This document shows, piece after piece, positions 32,948 to 43,204 of a stretch of DNA of 64,000 nucleotides; the stretch's first letter is position 1, and the number at the start of each line of letters is the position of its first letter. Where the stretch lies: the NCBI RefSeq assembly GCF_023159225.1, contig NC_063161.1:4156274-4220273 (forward strand), given 5' to 3'. Both the position numbers and the translations under genes were made by a program. The notes under the pieces are model-generated. The model worked only from the letters and a program-made list of their open reading frames with translations. It was not told where the DNA came from and ran no database searches. This DNA is from Perognathus longimembris pacificus. Taxonomy: Eukaryota > Chordata > Mammalia > Rodentia > Heteromyidae.

Positions 32948-33154
32948 GGGCTGGGGATATGGCCTAGTGGTAGAGTGCTTGCCTCACGTACATGAAGCCC
33001 TGGGTTCGATTCCTCAGCACCACATATGTAGAAAACGGCCAGAAGTGGTGCTGTGGCTCAAGTAGAGTGCTAGCCTTGAGCAAATAAAGGAGCCGGGGAC
33101 AGTGCTCAGGCCTGAGTCCAAGCCCCAGGACTGGCAAAAACAAAAACCAAAACC
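32948..33154 (+). mobile_element. IDL-Geo SINE (copy A)
   Basis: GGGCTGGGGATATGGCCTAG, GGTTCGATTCC, then the Geo half and an A-rich tail. It lies about 215 bp before the assembly gap and is repeated at 40555-40762. Confidence 0.92.
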
Positions 33155-33370
33155 CTTGGCTGGCTCTGATGTCATCTGTTGCTCGCTTTTAGCTTAGCAT
33201 TTGTGGCATTGATAGCCAGTGAGGGTGATTCCTGTTTTCCTCTCTTGTGTCGGTATTGGGGTGATAGACAGTGATGGTCGTTCCGTATGCCTCTTGCTAT
33301 GCACTGGAATAGCTTGACTTGTATCAAAATTGTGTTTCCCGAAGGCTCAACATAGCTTGCCTTGAAGGGC

Positions 33371-33870
33371 NNNNNNNNNNNNNNNNNNNNNNNNNNNNNN
33401 NNNNNNNNNNNNNNNNNNNNNNNNNNNNNNNNNNNNNNNNNNNNNNNNNNNNNNNNNNNNNNNNNNNNNNNNNNNNNNNNNNNNNNNNNNNNNNNNNNNN
33501 NNNNNNNNNNNNNNNNNNNNNNNNNNNNNNNNNNNNNNNNNNNNNNNNNNNNNNNNNNNNNNNNNNNNNNNNNNNNNNNNNNNNNNNNNNNNNNNNNNNN
33601 NNNNNNNNNNNNNNNNNNNNNNNNNNNNNNNNNNNNNNNNNNNNNNNNNNNNNNNNNNNNNNNNNNNNNNNNNNNNNNNNNNNNNNNNNNNNNNNNNNNN
33701 NNNNNNNNNNNNNNNNNNNNNNNNNNNNNNNNNNNNNNNNNNNNNNNNNNNNNNNNNNNNNNNNNNNNNNNNNNNNNNNNNNNNNNNNNNNNNNNNNNNN
33801 NNNNNNNNNNNNNNNNNNNNNNNNNNNNNNNNNNNNNNNNNNNNNNNNNNNNNNNNNNNNNNNNNNNNNN
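33371..33870. other. Assembly gap, 500 N
   Basis: Exactly 500 unresolved bases, a round size typical of an arbitrary scaffold gap. Copy A of the 4.3 kb duplication ends at its left edge. Unrelated sequence starts at its right edge. Confidence 0.99.
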
Positions 33871-34504
33871 GAGAAACTCAAGACTTTCCCCTCCATTTCC
33901 CTGTCTCCTATTCCAACCATACACTTCTTAGCTTTAGTTGTAGACTCGACAATCTGAAGCTTCTATCATGGTCAGCCTCAACAAAAACATCCTAAGTCCT
34001 ACCTTAGGAATTTTTACTAAGTTATTTTCTTCCATCTTGACCTTGAGTGATGGATTCTTTTTGTCAACCCAAATATAGGATTTTAAATTTATTCCAGTCA
34101 CATTTCAACATCTTAATTTCAATCCTTTTCACAGCCTGTCAAGACCCTTTGAGCTTTAATGCTACCATCTATCATGTTAATCCTTCTACTGAGTTGCCTA
34201 CAAACTTGATCAGCATTCCTTATATGATTTTCTCTCCTCTGTGTCAATTTCAGAAGGCTGATTTTTCAAAAACAGGTGTTGAAGAGCTTTTCAGTACCTC
34301 TCAGCTGCCCTCTGTGAGTGTCACCAGGAGTTCTCGCCTCCCCACTCCAAGGTTACTGCTTCTGTTGCTTTAGTGGCTATTAGCATTTGCTGTCCAATTT
34401 GTTAAGATACATATTTCCAGGCACAACTTTCACAAAGTCTGATTTGGTCAATTAGAAGGGAATCCAAGAATAAGGACCTCTGACAATCATCCCAGTGATC
34501 ATAA

Positions 34505-34745
34505 AAATAATCTACTCATAGCCAGACACCAGTGGCTAACAACTATAATTTTACCTGCTCAGGAAGCTCAGATCCACAGGATCAAGACTCCAAATCCAGC
34601 CTAAACAGAAAAAAAAATCCAAGAAATTCCATTTCCAAAATAACCAGCAAAAAGCTGAATGTGAGACATGGTTTAAGTGATAGAGTGCCAGCCATAAGCA
34701 AGCAAGCTCAAGGCTATGAGTTTAAAAAAAAAAAAAAAAAACCCA
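34505..34745 (+). mobile_element. Diverged Geo-tailed SINE with 7SL/B1-like head
   Basis: Sense copy with GCCAGACACCAGTGGCTAAC, CTGCTCAGGAAGCTCAGATC, TTTAAGTGATAGAGTGCCAG and an A run at 34722-34741. Confidence 0.75.
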
Positions 34746-35011
34746 GTACATGCAAAAAACAGATAATGAAGTAAGTCTACTCTCAATATCTAAAGGATCC
34801 TATAAGACCCCAAAACTTCTATCTTTCTGAATCTGTTATAGGCATGTGGGAAGGAAGGACCCACAAGTTATATTTTCTCACTGTCTCCTCAGCACTCAAA
34901 ATCTTTTAAGAGGATTGAATATAATGTCACTCTGCCTAAATTCAGCTTGCCTTCATTCACTTTTTCTAAGTTAAATTCATATTGTCAAGAAATGGTGCCA
35001 AATGCCTTCTT

Positions 35012-35220
35012 TTTTTTTTTTTTTTGGCCAGTCCTGGGCCTTGGACCTCAGGGCCTGAGCACTGTCCCTGGCTTCTTCCCGCTCAAGGCTAGCACTCTGC
35101 CACTTGAGCCACAGCGCCGCTTCTGGCCATTTTCTGTATATGTGGTGCTGGGGAATCGAACCTAGGGCCTCGTGTATCCGAGGGCAGGCACTCTTGCCAC
35201 TAGGCTATATCCCCAGCCCC
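35012..35220 (-). mobile_element. IDL-Geo SINE
   Basis: Antisense full dimer with poly(T) start. Perfect 14-bp target duplication CCAAATGCCTTCTT at 34998-35011 and 35221-35234. Geo tail then IDL head with GGAATCGAACC, ending TATATCCCCAGCCCC. Confidence 0.95.
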
Positions 35221-35449
35221 CCAAATGCCTTCTTAAAGAAACAGATATTGTTATATCCTGAGAGTGAGAATAACCCATGGAGGCACAACTAAAGGTGGGA
35301 AGGGGTTTTATTTACAAAGGACCTTTATTTACAACCTAAAACTCAGAACTGGAACAGCCCTCCATCTCCAAATGCTGGCCTGCAACTACTCTGTCCTGAG
35401 CTAATTACCCAGAACCCAGAACTGACCTCCCAACCTCCACTCCTTATCC

Positions 35450-35700
35450 TCCAACAGCCTCAACCTCCAAACCTCCAAACCTCCAGAGGAGAGAGCTTCT
35501 TTCTATTCCTCATTCCTCTAGGCCTCACCTCTCCTCAGGCCCCAAGCCTCAGGCCTTCCCACAGCCTTAGGCTTCTCTGCAGGCCTCTCCTTAGACCTCA
35601 GGCTTCAAACCTCTCCACAAGCCTCAGGCTCCAGACTTCCCCACAGGGCTCAGGCTCTGGCTGGCTAGGCTCCACTCTGCAGGCTATCTCTGCTCTGCTC
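35450..35700. repeat. Degenerate CCTCAGGCTTC-type repeat
   Basis: Loose, imperfect recurrence of GCCTCAGGC, CCTCCAAACC and CTCTCCACAAGCC words. No sharp unit length can be assigned. Confidence 0.5.
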
Positions 35701-36031
35701 CTCTGGCAGGCACTACCAGCTTTTCTCTTCTCCCCTCCTCCAAACAGGCAGCATATGTCTACATCCTTGGCCCTCTGACACCCCGCCCCCGCTCCAGCAG
35801 CACTTAGAAGTGCCCATCCACTTGGAAGTGCCTCGTGTGGAAGTGACTCCTGCTTGAGGCAGGACTTCTAGGCTGCCCCACCCCTACTCCTGACACAGCA
35901 TAATGCCACGCCCCCTTCCCTTGGCCCCTCCCCTAATGCCACCCTAATGTCATGCCCCCTCCTGCAGCCCTTTCGCTAATTTCTATTATTTCTACTCATT
36001 ATTTCTCGTCTAGTTTAAAACTGTATCTTGT

Positions 36032-36246
36032 GGGGGCTGGGGATATAGCCTAGTGGCAAGAGTGCCTGCCTCGGATACACGAGGCCCTAGGTTCAATTCC
36101 CCAGCACCACATATACAGAAAACGGCCAGAAGCGGCGCTGTGGCTCAAGTGGCAGAGTGCTAGCCTTGAGCGGGAAGAAGCCAGGGACAGTGCTCAGGCC
36201 CTGAGTCCAAGGCCCAGGACTGGCCAAAAAAAAAAAAAACAAAAAA
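36032..36246 (+). mobile_element. IDL-Geo SINE
   Basis: Sense full dimer with poly(A). A 15-bp target duplication AAAACTGTATCTTGT is seen at 36017-36031 and again overlapping the tail at 36244-36258. Confidence 0.94.
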
Positions 36247-36357
36247 ACTGTATCTTGTATTTACCCTTAAGTCAGCATTATTTTGGTTTTTTTTTTAACT
36301 TTCAGGGCTTACTTTCCTTTTAATCTTCTTGCACTTGTCTCCCTAAAAATCTTTTAT

Positions 36358-36495
36358 TGTGAGTTGGCGCCGGTGGCTCACGCCTGAATCCCAGCTACTC
36401 AGGAGGCTGAGATCTGAGGATCACGATTGGAAGCCAGGCTGGAGCAAAAAATGCTCTTCAACAGCGCCCAGGCCCTGAGTTCAAGCCCCACGACC
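36358..36495 (+). mobile_element. 7SL/B1-like SINE with short Geo end
   Basis: Sense copy: GGCGCCGGTGGCTCACGCCT, CAGCTACTCAGGAGGCTGAG, then GCCCAGGCCCTGAGTTCAAG, running into a CA repeat. Its head is one of the least diverged 7SL-like modules in the window. Confidence 0.88.
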
Positions 36496-36496
36496 A

Positions 36497-36498
36497 GC

Positions 36499-36540
<42 letters not shown>
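36497..36540. repeat. (CA)n microsatellite
   Basis: CA dinucleotide repeat grown from the tail of the preceding SINE. Confidence 0.96.
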
Positions 36541-36543
<3 letters not shown>

Positions 36544-36993
36544 TTTAATATCCTTTATGATAAAAGTTGTGAAGAAACCAGAAATTAAACATCCTACCTC
36601 AGACTGGGAACATGGCGGCCAGGCCAGGCACCGTTGTTGCGTCACTGTTTGCTGGCTAAACTCACCACCCGTCCTGACCCTCAGGGACAGTGCTCAGGCC
36701 CTGAGTTCAAGCCCCAGGACTGGCCAAAAAATAAAATAAAATAAAAGGCAGTGTTACTAAACCAGCCAGGGTGAATCCTTCCCACGGCCCCAGCCTCCAT
36801 GCAAGATGACCTGCTCGGCTGCGCAGGTGCTTTGTAAGTCTCCAGTCACGTGGTCTTCCTGGAATCTTTTCCAGCTTTCTGTAATCTGGATCTTTTCTAG
36901 GCTCTGAGTGTGAGGCCCGGTTCTCTCGTGGCCCTGGGTCTTGGGCAGCGCTCGCAGAAAGGTTCGTTAAGTGCAGTCAATACAAAGTATTTT

Positions 36994-37336
36994 TGTACCA
37001 GTACTGGGGCTTGAACTTATAGCCTCATACTCTTTCTTCTTAGGAAGAGGAGGATGAGGAGGGGAGGAGGGAGAGGAAGAGGAAGAGGAGGAGGAGGAGG
37101 AGGAGGAGGAGGAGGAGGAGGAGGAGGAGGAGGAGGAGGGAGGAGGAGGAGGAGGAGGAGGCGGCGGCTTGAGTTCTACTACTTGAGCCACATCTCTGTT
37201 ACTGGCTTTTTGAAGGTTATCCGGAGATAAGAGTCTCACCGACTTTGCTGCTCCCACTGGCTTCAAATCAGGGGTCCTCAGATTTCGGTCGCCTGAGCAG
37301 CTAGGATCACAGGCACCAGCCAACGGCGCCCAGATC
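36994..37336 (-). mobile_element. Geo-tailed SINE interrupted by GGA repeat (copy B)
   Basis: Second copy of the SINE at 29385-29723, with a differently sized GGA tract at 37045-37167. Confidence 0.82.
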
Positions 37337-37724
37337 CAGTTGTGACTCTAGTAATAGTTTCATTTTATCGTGGTCCCCATTCTAGGTTGAGGGCACCATA
37401 CTGTCCTCACCAACAGTCCCTGGCCAAGGCAAGCGGTGTGGCAAACCCCACCACACAGAGCCGGGGGGATACCTGTGTCGTCCTGAGAGGAAGTGTAGAG
37501 TCACACGTCAGCCCCCGTCAGTGGGGCAGGGCTGCCGACTCCTGCGGTTGTGACTGTCACCACCCAGCCCGCTGGAAAGCCGGGAGGCGCAGGACAGGCC
37601 TGGAGCACAGGGGTACGGCCAGCGCCATCTTAGGGGAGTCCCCCAGACACCAAATGGCTGCACCACATAGAAACGTCCTGTTTCCTTTCACCCTTCTCAC
37701 GTCAGATGCTCGTTAGCCTTCTGT

Positions 37725-38214
37725 TTATTTTTCATTAAACTTATATTTTAAATTACTTTTAATACCTCTGCAGAGGGGCTTCAATACAACATGTCCATTT
37801 GTGAATTAGATAAATCTTGGAGAACTTAGCTATGAATCTATGAGGTCCTGGGTTTTCTTTGTGGAAAGACTCTGTTTCTATTTCGCTGTTTGAGATGTGT
37901 TTAGTTGGTATTCTTTTGGTTCAATTTTGTAGCTTGCGGTTCTCTAGAAATACATCTATTTCTAACAGATTTTTCTAGTTGGTTGATGTAAAAGCCTTCT
38001 GATGTTCTAGATTCCTCTTATATATCTTCTTTTTCACTACTAAGTTTATTCAGGTGATTCCTCATTTTGGTCAGATTATCTTTTGAAGAACCAGCTTTTT
38101 GTTAAATTGATTCTTTATATAGTTCTTTCCGTCTCTAGGTCACTGACTTCTGCTCTAAATTATTTCTTTCCACCTTCTGGCTTTGGGTCTGGCTTCATCT
38201 TGCTTTTCTAAAAA
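37725..38214 (-). mobile_element. L1 ORF2-like fragment (copy B)
   Basis: Duplicate of 30115-30600, with one-base length differences such as TTATCTTTTGAAG against TTATCTTTTTGAAG. Confidence 0.62.
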
Positions 38215-38699
38215 CTTTGAAGGTACCTGACGAGGGTGTTAATTGGGGGGCTCTCTGTTGTATTGGTGTCAGTTCTCGTAGCCCTAAACTTGCTTCTGAA
38301 AACTGCCTTTGCTGTGTCCGGAGGTGGTGGGTTGTGTTTTCATTTTCATTGTGTTTTACTCAAGTGGTAGAGCACCTGTGCACCAAGCCTAAGTCCCCGA
38401 GTTCAAACCCAGGACCTCCAAGAGAAACGCATAGGAATTTCCCATGACGCCTCCGTCCGGTCACTGATACTTGCGCTCAACTGCCTGCCGTTTCCTGGAG
38501 CAGAGCAGAGCAGAGGCCTGCGCCCCGTGGGCACGCGTGGGTCGTGCCTTCTTTGGGCAGCTCTGGGGCCCCACTGTGTGCGGCTTCTGCCCCAAGCCCT
38601 GGGTGGTTTTGTGGGGAACTCCGTAGAGTTACCTCCTGTATAAGAAAGACAGGGAGCGAAGGACCGGACGTGAACAAACAGGAGAGCGAGCCGGCACGG

Positions 38700-39040
38700 G
38701 GCAAGGGGCGTGGGGGGCCGTGGGGGGGGGGGGGGCGTGGGAACGGCGCTGTGAGCAGCGTGGAGCGGGCAGTCACGAGGTCACGGAGTGAGGTCACAAT
38801 GCGGCCAGGAGGCCCCTGTGAGGCGCTGCCCGTTGCCGGGCAACAGGTAACTTCGCTTGAGGGCTTGCCTGGTCTGCGCGTGCACAAGCTCTTCCTCGGG
38901 AAAGGAGCGCGGGAGGGAGCGGCGGCGGCTGGGGCGCGTGGCCGGCCCGGGGGGAGGCGGGAGGCCGTGGCCGCCCCTGCGCTGAAGCAGAGCCGCTGGG
39001 GCTCCCGCGTGGACGGGCTGGCAGAGAGCCATGGCACAGG
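38700..39040 (+). promoter_or_regulatory. CpG-rich island with X-box (copy B)
   Basis: Duplicate of 31090-31430. The X-box here reads GTTGCCGGGCAAC (38832-38844), a perfect inverted-repeat RFX site, whereas copy A has GGGCGAC, a CpG/TpG-type difference on the opposite strand. The ATG GCA CAG|GTGAGC context is at 39031-39045. Confidence 0.35.
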
Positions 39041-39492
39041 TGAGCCCACGGCAGGAGAGGACGGGGGCCACTGGCTACAAGTCAAGCCACAGGGGCCGCG
39101 GCGGGTCACGGGGGGCCACAGGGGGCTGTGGTGGGCCATGGCCAGCCTGACCGGAAAATGTCACGGCCACTTCTGCCTGTTCTCCTGTACCAACGTGAAT
39201 GTCAGTAGGACCATTGATCCCCAAAACAGCACCGAGTGGTTTGGGGCATTTTACCACACTTGTTTACAAGGTAAGCAAGGTTTTTTTGTTTTGTTTTTGT
39301 TTTTGTTTTGACAGTACCGGGCCTTGAACTCAGGCCCTGCTCTTGCTGGGAGGGGAGGGTGCACCACTGCTCGAGCCACAACCCCAGCTCTTTCTGCTTT
39401 CACTATCTTTTAAAAACTAGGATTTTGCTTTTTGTCTGCTCCAACCTGGACCCCATTCGTCATCTTCCTCCTCCTCCTCCTCCTTCTTCTTC

Positions 39493-39682
39493 GCCAATCC
39501 TGGGCCTTGGACTCAGGGCCTGAGCACTGTCCCTGGCTTCTTTTTGCTCAAGGCTAGTACTCTGCCACTTGAGCCACAGCGTCACTTCCAGCTCTTTCCA
39601 TATATGTGGTGCTGAAGAATCGAACCCAGGCTTCATGTATGCGAGGCGAGCGCTCTACCACTAGGCCACATTCCCAGCCGGC
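39493..39682 (-). mobile_element. IDL-Geo SINE (copy B)
   Basis: Duplicate of 31882-32072, slightly shorter in homopolymers. Confidence 0.88.
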
Positions 39683-40554
39683 CCACAGTCGTCTTATTTC
39701 CGCTTTCTCCCTAGCTGGGGTGACAGGCACTCAGCGCCATGGCTGGCCTTGAACTGTCACGCTCCCAGTCTTAAGGATCTAAGATTATAAGCATGAGCCA
39801 AGGTGCCCTGGCCTAATGCTGAATCTTTATATCTAGGAATATAACCTGTCTCTCCATTCGCTCCAATCCTAATAGACTAAAGATAGATTTACTTATATGT
39901 CTTCCATCTTCTATGTGGATTCATCCATGCCTATCAGTAGCGATCATTAACATGATTGTAAATTTTTTCACAGTTCCTCTTCTAACTGGTTGTGGCTACT
40001 GTATTTTTTAGCGTAGTGCAGTATTGCATTCCTGAGTTCTCAGATTCAATGGGGCTGCTTTCCAAAGTGTCTCACTAAGGTTTTCTAGTTATTGTCACAG
40101 TCACAAACAGTGATACGCATGCCTCCAGCATCTTGCTCTTTCTTCTTCACTGACATAGACAGTCCTTGCCTCACTTCAAATCTGGGCCCCGGCAGTGACA
40201 GCAAGCCTGCCCCTGCTCCTCCTGCCACTAAGACGTTCAATGTCAGCCCCGCGCTCGCAGGGGGCTGAGGCAGGAGAAGCATGCGGTGAGAGCAGCTTGA
40301 GCTACAGAGCACAAAGCCGCCAAGGCTGAGATCAGTGGAAACGAAGCATGAGGTGGGGAGAGGAGGGGCTGGTGAGTCCTGGGACGCAGGCTGCTTGTCT
40401 GACGGCTCTAGACGTTGTTTCCTCCTCTACTGCTGGGACCGTTTTCTCCAGGGGTGGCCGATGGACTTTGTCAGCCTTTTGGCCTGTTGAATCGTTGCCT
40501 TTGCCACATTAGTAGAGCTGACCCTTGAAGCGTGCAAAATAAACCCTGGCTGGT

Positions 40555-40762
40555 GGGCTGGGGATATGGCCTAGTGGTAGAGTGCTTGCCTCACGTACAT
40601 GAAGCCCTGGGTTCGATTCCTCAGCACCACATATGTAGAAAACGGCCAGAAGTGGTGCTGTGGCTCAAGTAGAGTGCTAGCCTGAGCAAATAAAGGAGCC
40701 GGGGACAGTGCTCAGGCCCTGAGTCCAAGCCCCAGGACTGGCAAAAACAAAAACCAAAACCC
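40555..40762 (+). mobile_element. IDL-Geo SINE (copy B)
   Basis: Duplicate of 32948-33154 with the same internal deletion (CAAGTAGAGTGCTAG), confirming descent from one insertion. Confidence 0.92.
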
Positions 40763-41359
40763 TTGGCTGGCTCTGATGTCATCTGTTGCTCGCTTTTAGC
40801 TTAGCATTTGTGCATTGATAGCCAGTGAGGGTGATTCCTGTTTTCCTCTCTTGTGTCGGTATTGGGGTGATAGACAGTGATGGTCGTTCCGTATGCCTCT
40901 TGCTATGCACTGGAATAGCTTGACTTGTATCAAAATTGTGTTTCCCGAAGGCTCAACATAGCTTGCCTTGAAGGGCCATCTAGACTTGGCACGTTTTAGT
41001 GATGGATGGCAGATCCCGCAGTAGCATTTTCCATTTCCTTTGTGCTTATTCTTGTCTGTTGAGGCTTTTCTAATGCTAAACGTGGTGATCTGTACTGTTA
41101 GAAAACGGTTCCCTGTCTTTGGGGTGTGAAGCCCACTAACCGAGGTCAGATCCCGCAGCTGCCGTGGGACAGTGCTTGGGGCTTTCACACAGGACACCCC
41201 AAGGGGGAAACTGAGGAACAGTGCAGGACCACGCCGCAGTCCAGACTCAGTCCCCCGCCCCCGCCTTCCCACCCGGCCACTCACCTCCACCTCCCCAGCC
41301 CTCTCGGCCCGAGGGGGTCCCGTGTTGAGTGAGGCCCGGGCCGCCGCGCTGGGGGCGTA

Positions 41360-41485
41360 GGGGGGGTGGGGCGTGGTGGGCGGGTGGCGGGCGCGGTGGG
41401 CAGTGGTGGCGTGGAGGGCCTGGGGGCGCGGTGGGCAGTGGGCGTGGCGGGCCTGGGGGCGCGGTGGGCAGTGATGTGTGGAGTG
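41360..41485. repeat. GTGGGCAGTGGGCGTGG-type repeat
   Basis: Tandem GC-rich units such as GGCGCGGTGGGCAGTGG and GCGTGGCGGGCCTGG. G-runs make it quadruplex-prone. Confidence 0.75.
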
Positions 41486-41878
41486 GCACCTCTGGAGGAC
41501 ACCCGGTGGACCCTGTGAGTCACACGCTGACTCCTCCGTCCCAGAGGACGGTAAGCGCGCGTTGCTACGCAATCGCACGCGATAAGGCACGGCGGGCTTC
41601 ACCTGCGGCTGTCGCGGGTGACGTGGGGGGGGGGGCCCGGGGTGGCACAGCCGCGGAAGGAGCCGTCACCACCCCCAGAGCCCGCGGACATGCCGGGCAC
41701 GCCTCGGCCAGATCCCGTCCCCCGCCACGCCTGGGCCTCACGATCCCCCCTCCTCTCGGGGCGAGCCCCCCAGCCCAGCGCCTCAGGCCCGGCTGCCTCT
41801 GCCGTCGCAGCGGCTCCCGGCCCTGGGCGCTGCGCTCGGCCCCTGGCCTCCCGCAGGAGGCGAAGCACCGGGGTGCTC

Positions 41879-41915
41879 TACCCCCCCCCCCCCGCTCGTC
41901 CCCCCCCCCCCCCGA
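41879..41915. repeat. Paired C homopolymers
   Basis: Two runs of about 15 C separated by GCTCGT. Lengths are probably unreliable. Confidence 0.85.
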
Positions 41916-42010
41916 CGTCAGCGCCCCTGAGCCGCCCTGCCGGCATCTGCCGTCCTGGCGTCCTCCGCTCACCTCCAGCCTCTGTCTGTGTGCCCCTGCC
42001 GTGTGCGCAG

Positions 42011-42720
42011 GTGAGAGTTGGGGCGCCCCTCCCCAGGTGTCCCGGGCCTCGGGGTGCAGACACCTGCCGTGTGCGCAGGTGAGAGTTGGGGCGCCCCTCC
42101 CCAGGTGTCCCGGGTCTTGGGGTGCAGACACCTCTGTGTGCACAGGTGAGAGTTGGGGCGCCCCTCCCCAGGTGTCCCAGGTCTCGGGGTGCAGACACCT
42201 GCCGTGTGCGCAGGTGAGAGTTGGGGCGCCCCTCCCCAGGTGTCCCGGGTCTCGGGGTACAGACACCTGCCGTGTGCGCAGGTGAGAGTTGGGGCGCCCC
42301 TCCCCAGGTGTCCTGGGTCTCGGGGTACAGACACCTGCCGTGTGCACAGGTGAGAGTTGGGGCACCCCTCCCCAGGTGTCCTGGGTCTCGGGGTACAGAC
42401 ACCTGCCATGTGCACAGGTGAGAGTTGGGGTGCCCCTCTCCAGGTGTCTTGGGTCTCGGGGTGCAGACACCTCTGTGCACAGGTGAGAGTTGGGGCGCCC
42501 CTCCCCAGGTGTCCTGGGTCTCGGGGTGCAGACACCTCTGTGTGCGCAGGTGAGAGTTGGGGCGCCCCTCCCCAGGTGTCCTGGGTCTCGGGGTGCAGAC
42601 ACCTCTGTGTGCGCAGGTGAGAGTTGGGGCACCCCTCCCCAGGTGTCCCGGGTCTCGGGGTGCAGACACCTCTGTGTGCACAGGTGAGAGTTGGGGCGCC
42701 CCTTCCCAGGTGGCCCAGCC
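42011..42720. repeat. 68-bp minisatellite carrying a splice-donor-like junction in each unit
   Basis: Eleven units begin GTGAGAGTTGGGG at 42011, 42079, 42146, 42214, 42282, 42350, 42418, 42483, 42550, 42617 and 42684. Period is 65-68 bp. Each unit boundary reads GTGTGCGCAG|GTGAGAG or GCACAG|GTGAGAG, close to the 5' splice-site consensus. The array ends about 200 bp before the EFCAB6 exon at 42928. Confidence 0.96.
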
Positions 42721-42927
42721 TGCAGGCACTGTCAGGATCGGGACCGTGGGCCCCGCGTGGCCCCCCGGGAAGCCCGGTCTCCGCGCCGCCCCGTCCGGCC
42801 TGTGGTGGGAACTGGCGGGCCGCGTCCGGCCCTTCTTCGCCACAGGGCCGCGCCTCCCCGCACTCGCTCCCAACCGCGTGTGATGCATTCCTTACCAAGG
42901 GGCTCCGTTGCCGTCCGTGTTCTGCAG

Positions 42928-43154
42928 GCTGCCGACGAGTGGGCCGAGAAGATGCCCAAAGACGTCCCCCCCCCGTCTCCCACGACACGGCCGGCCGAGA
43001 CATCCTGGCGCGTCTCCACAAGGCAGTGACAACGCACTACCACACCTTCGTCCAGGAGTTCGAGAACTTCGACACCATGAAAACCAACACCATCGCCAGA
43101 GACGAGTTCAGGTCCATCTGTACCCGCCACGTGCAGATCCTGACGGACGAGCAG
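42928..43154 (+). CDS. EFCAB6: EFCAB6 coding exon with one-base frame disruption
   Basis: Acceptor TTCTGCAG|GCTGCC and donor GAGCAG|GTAACC. It opens in phase 0 with AADEWAEKMPKD, the expected continuation of the exon ending at 19827. After a 9-C run (42966-42974) the family-like peptide continues in another frame: DILARLHKAVTTHYHTFVQE, then the degenerate EF-hand FENFDTMKTNTIARDEFRSI, ending at ILTDEQ. Exon length is 227 nt, one short of a multiple of 3. One base is missing relative to an open exon, and as assembled the frame stops at TGA 43027-43029. A homopolymer error or a real polymorphism could explain it. Confidence 0.93.
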
Positions 43155-43204
43155 GTAACCCCCGGGCGGGGGCGATTCCCCCCGCAAGGCGCCGTACAGA
43201 AGGC

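Larger units (their letters stand above)
29071..33370. repeat. 4.3 kb duplicated segment, copy A
   Basis: Nearly identical to 36682-40976. Differences are mainly one-base length changes in homopolymers, plus a few substitutions. Copy A runs from within an intact SINE and ends exactly at the first N of the gap. It contains a GGA tract, an L1-like stretch, the CpG-rich island with X-box, and several SINEs. Confidence 0.95.
33871..36681. other. 2.8 kb orphan segment between gap and copy B
   Basis: Sequence with no counterpart upstream of copy A. It is lower in GC and almost CpG-free compared with its neighbours. It holds a 7SL-like/Geo SINE (34505-34745), two IDL-Geo SINEs (35012-35220, 36032-36246), a GCCTCAGGCTTC-rich low-complexity run (35450-35700) and a 7SL-like SINE with a CA repeat. 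No gene was recognised. It joins copy B inside a truncated SINE at about 36682. Confidence 0.85.
36682..40976. repeat. 4.3 kb duplicated segment, copy B
   Basis: Matches 29071-33370 throughout with scattered one-base indels. It starts inside the Geo half of an IDL-Geo SINE whose 5' part and 5' target duplication are missing here. It continues past the point where copy A hits the gap, into 40977 onwards. Confidence 0.95.
19828..42927 (+). other. EFCAB6: Very large EFCAB6 intron with assembly gap
   Basis: 23.1 kb without a recognised EFCAB6 exon. Exons 19636 and 42928 are both phase 0 and encode adjacent segments of the protein, so none is expected. The intron contains most of the window's SINEs, L1-like debris, minisatellites, a 500-N gap and a 4.3 kb sequence present twice. 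Its true length is uncertain because of the gap and duplication. A candidate internal promoter lies in the duplicated part (31090-31430 and 38700-39040). Confidence 0.85.

Noticed and set aside
42011..42720. Regular repeat-spacer appearance resembling a CRISPR array
   Set aside because: The whole 65-68-bp unit is repeated with no unique spacers, in a mammalian intron. It is a minisatellite.
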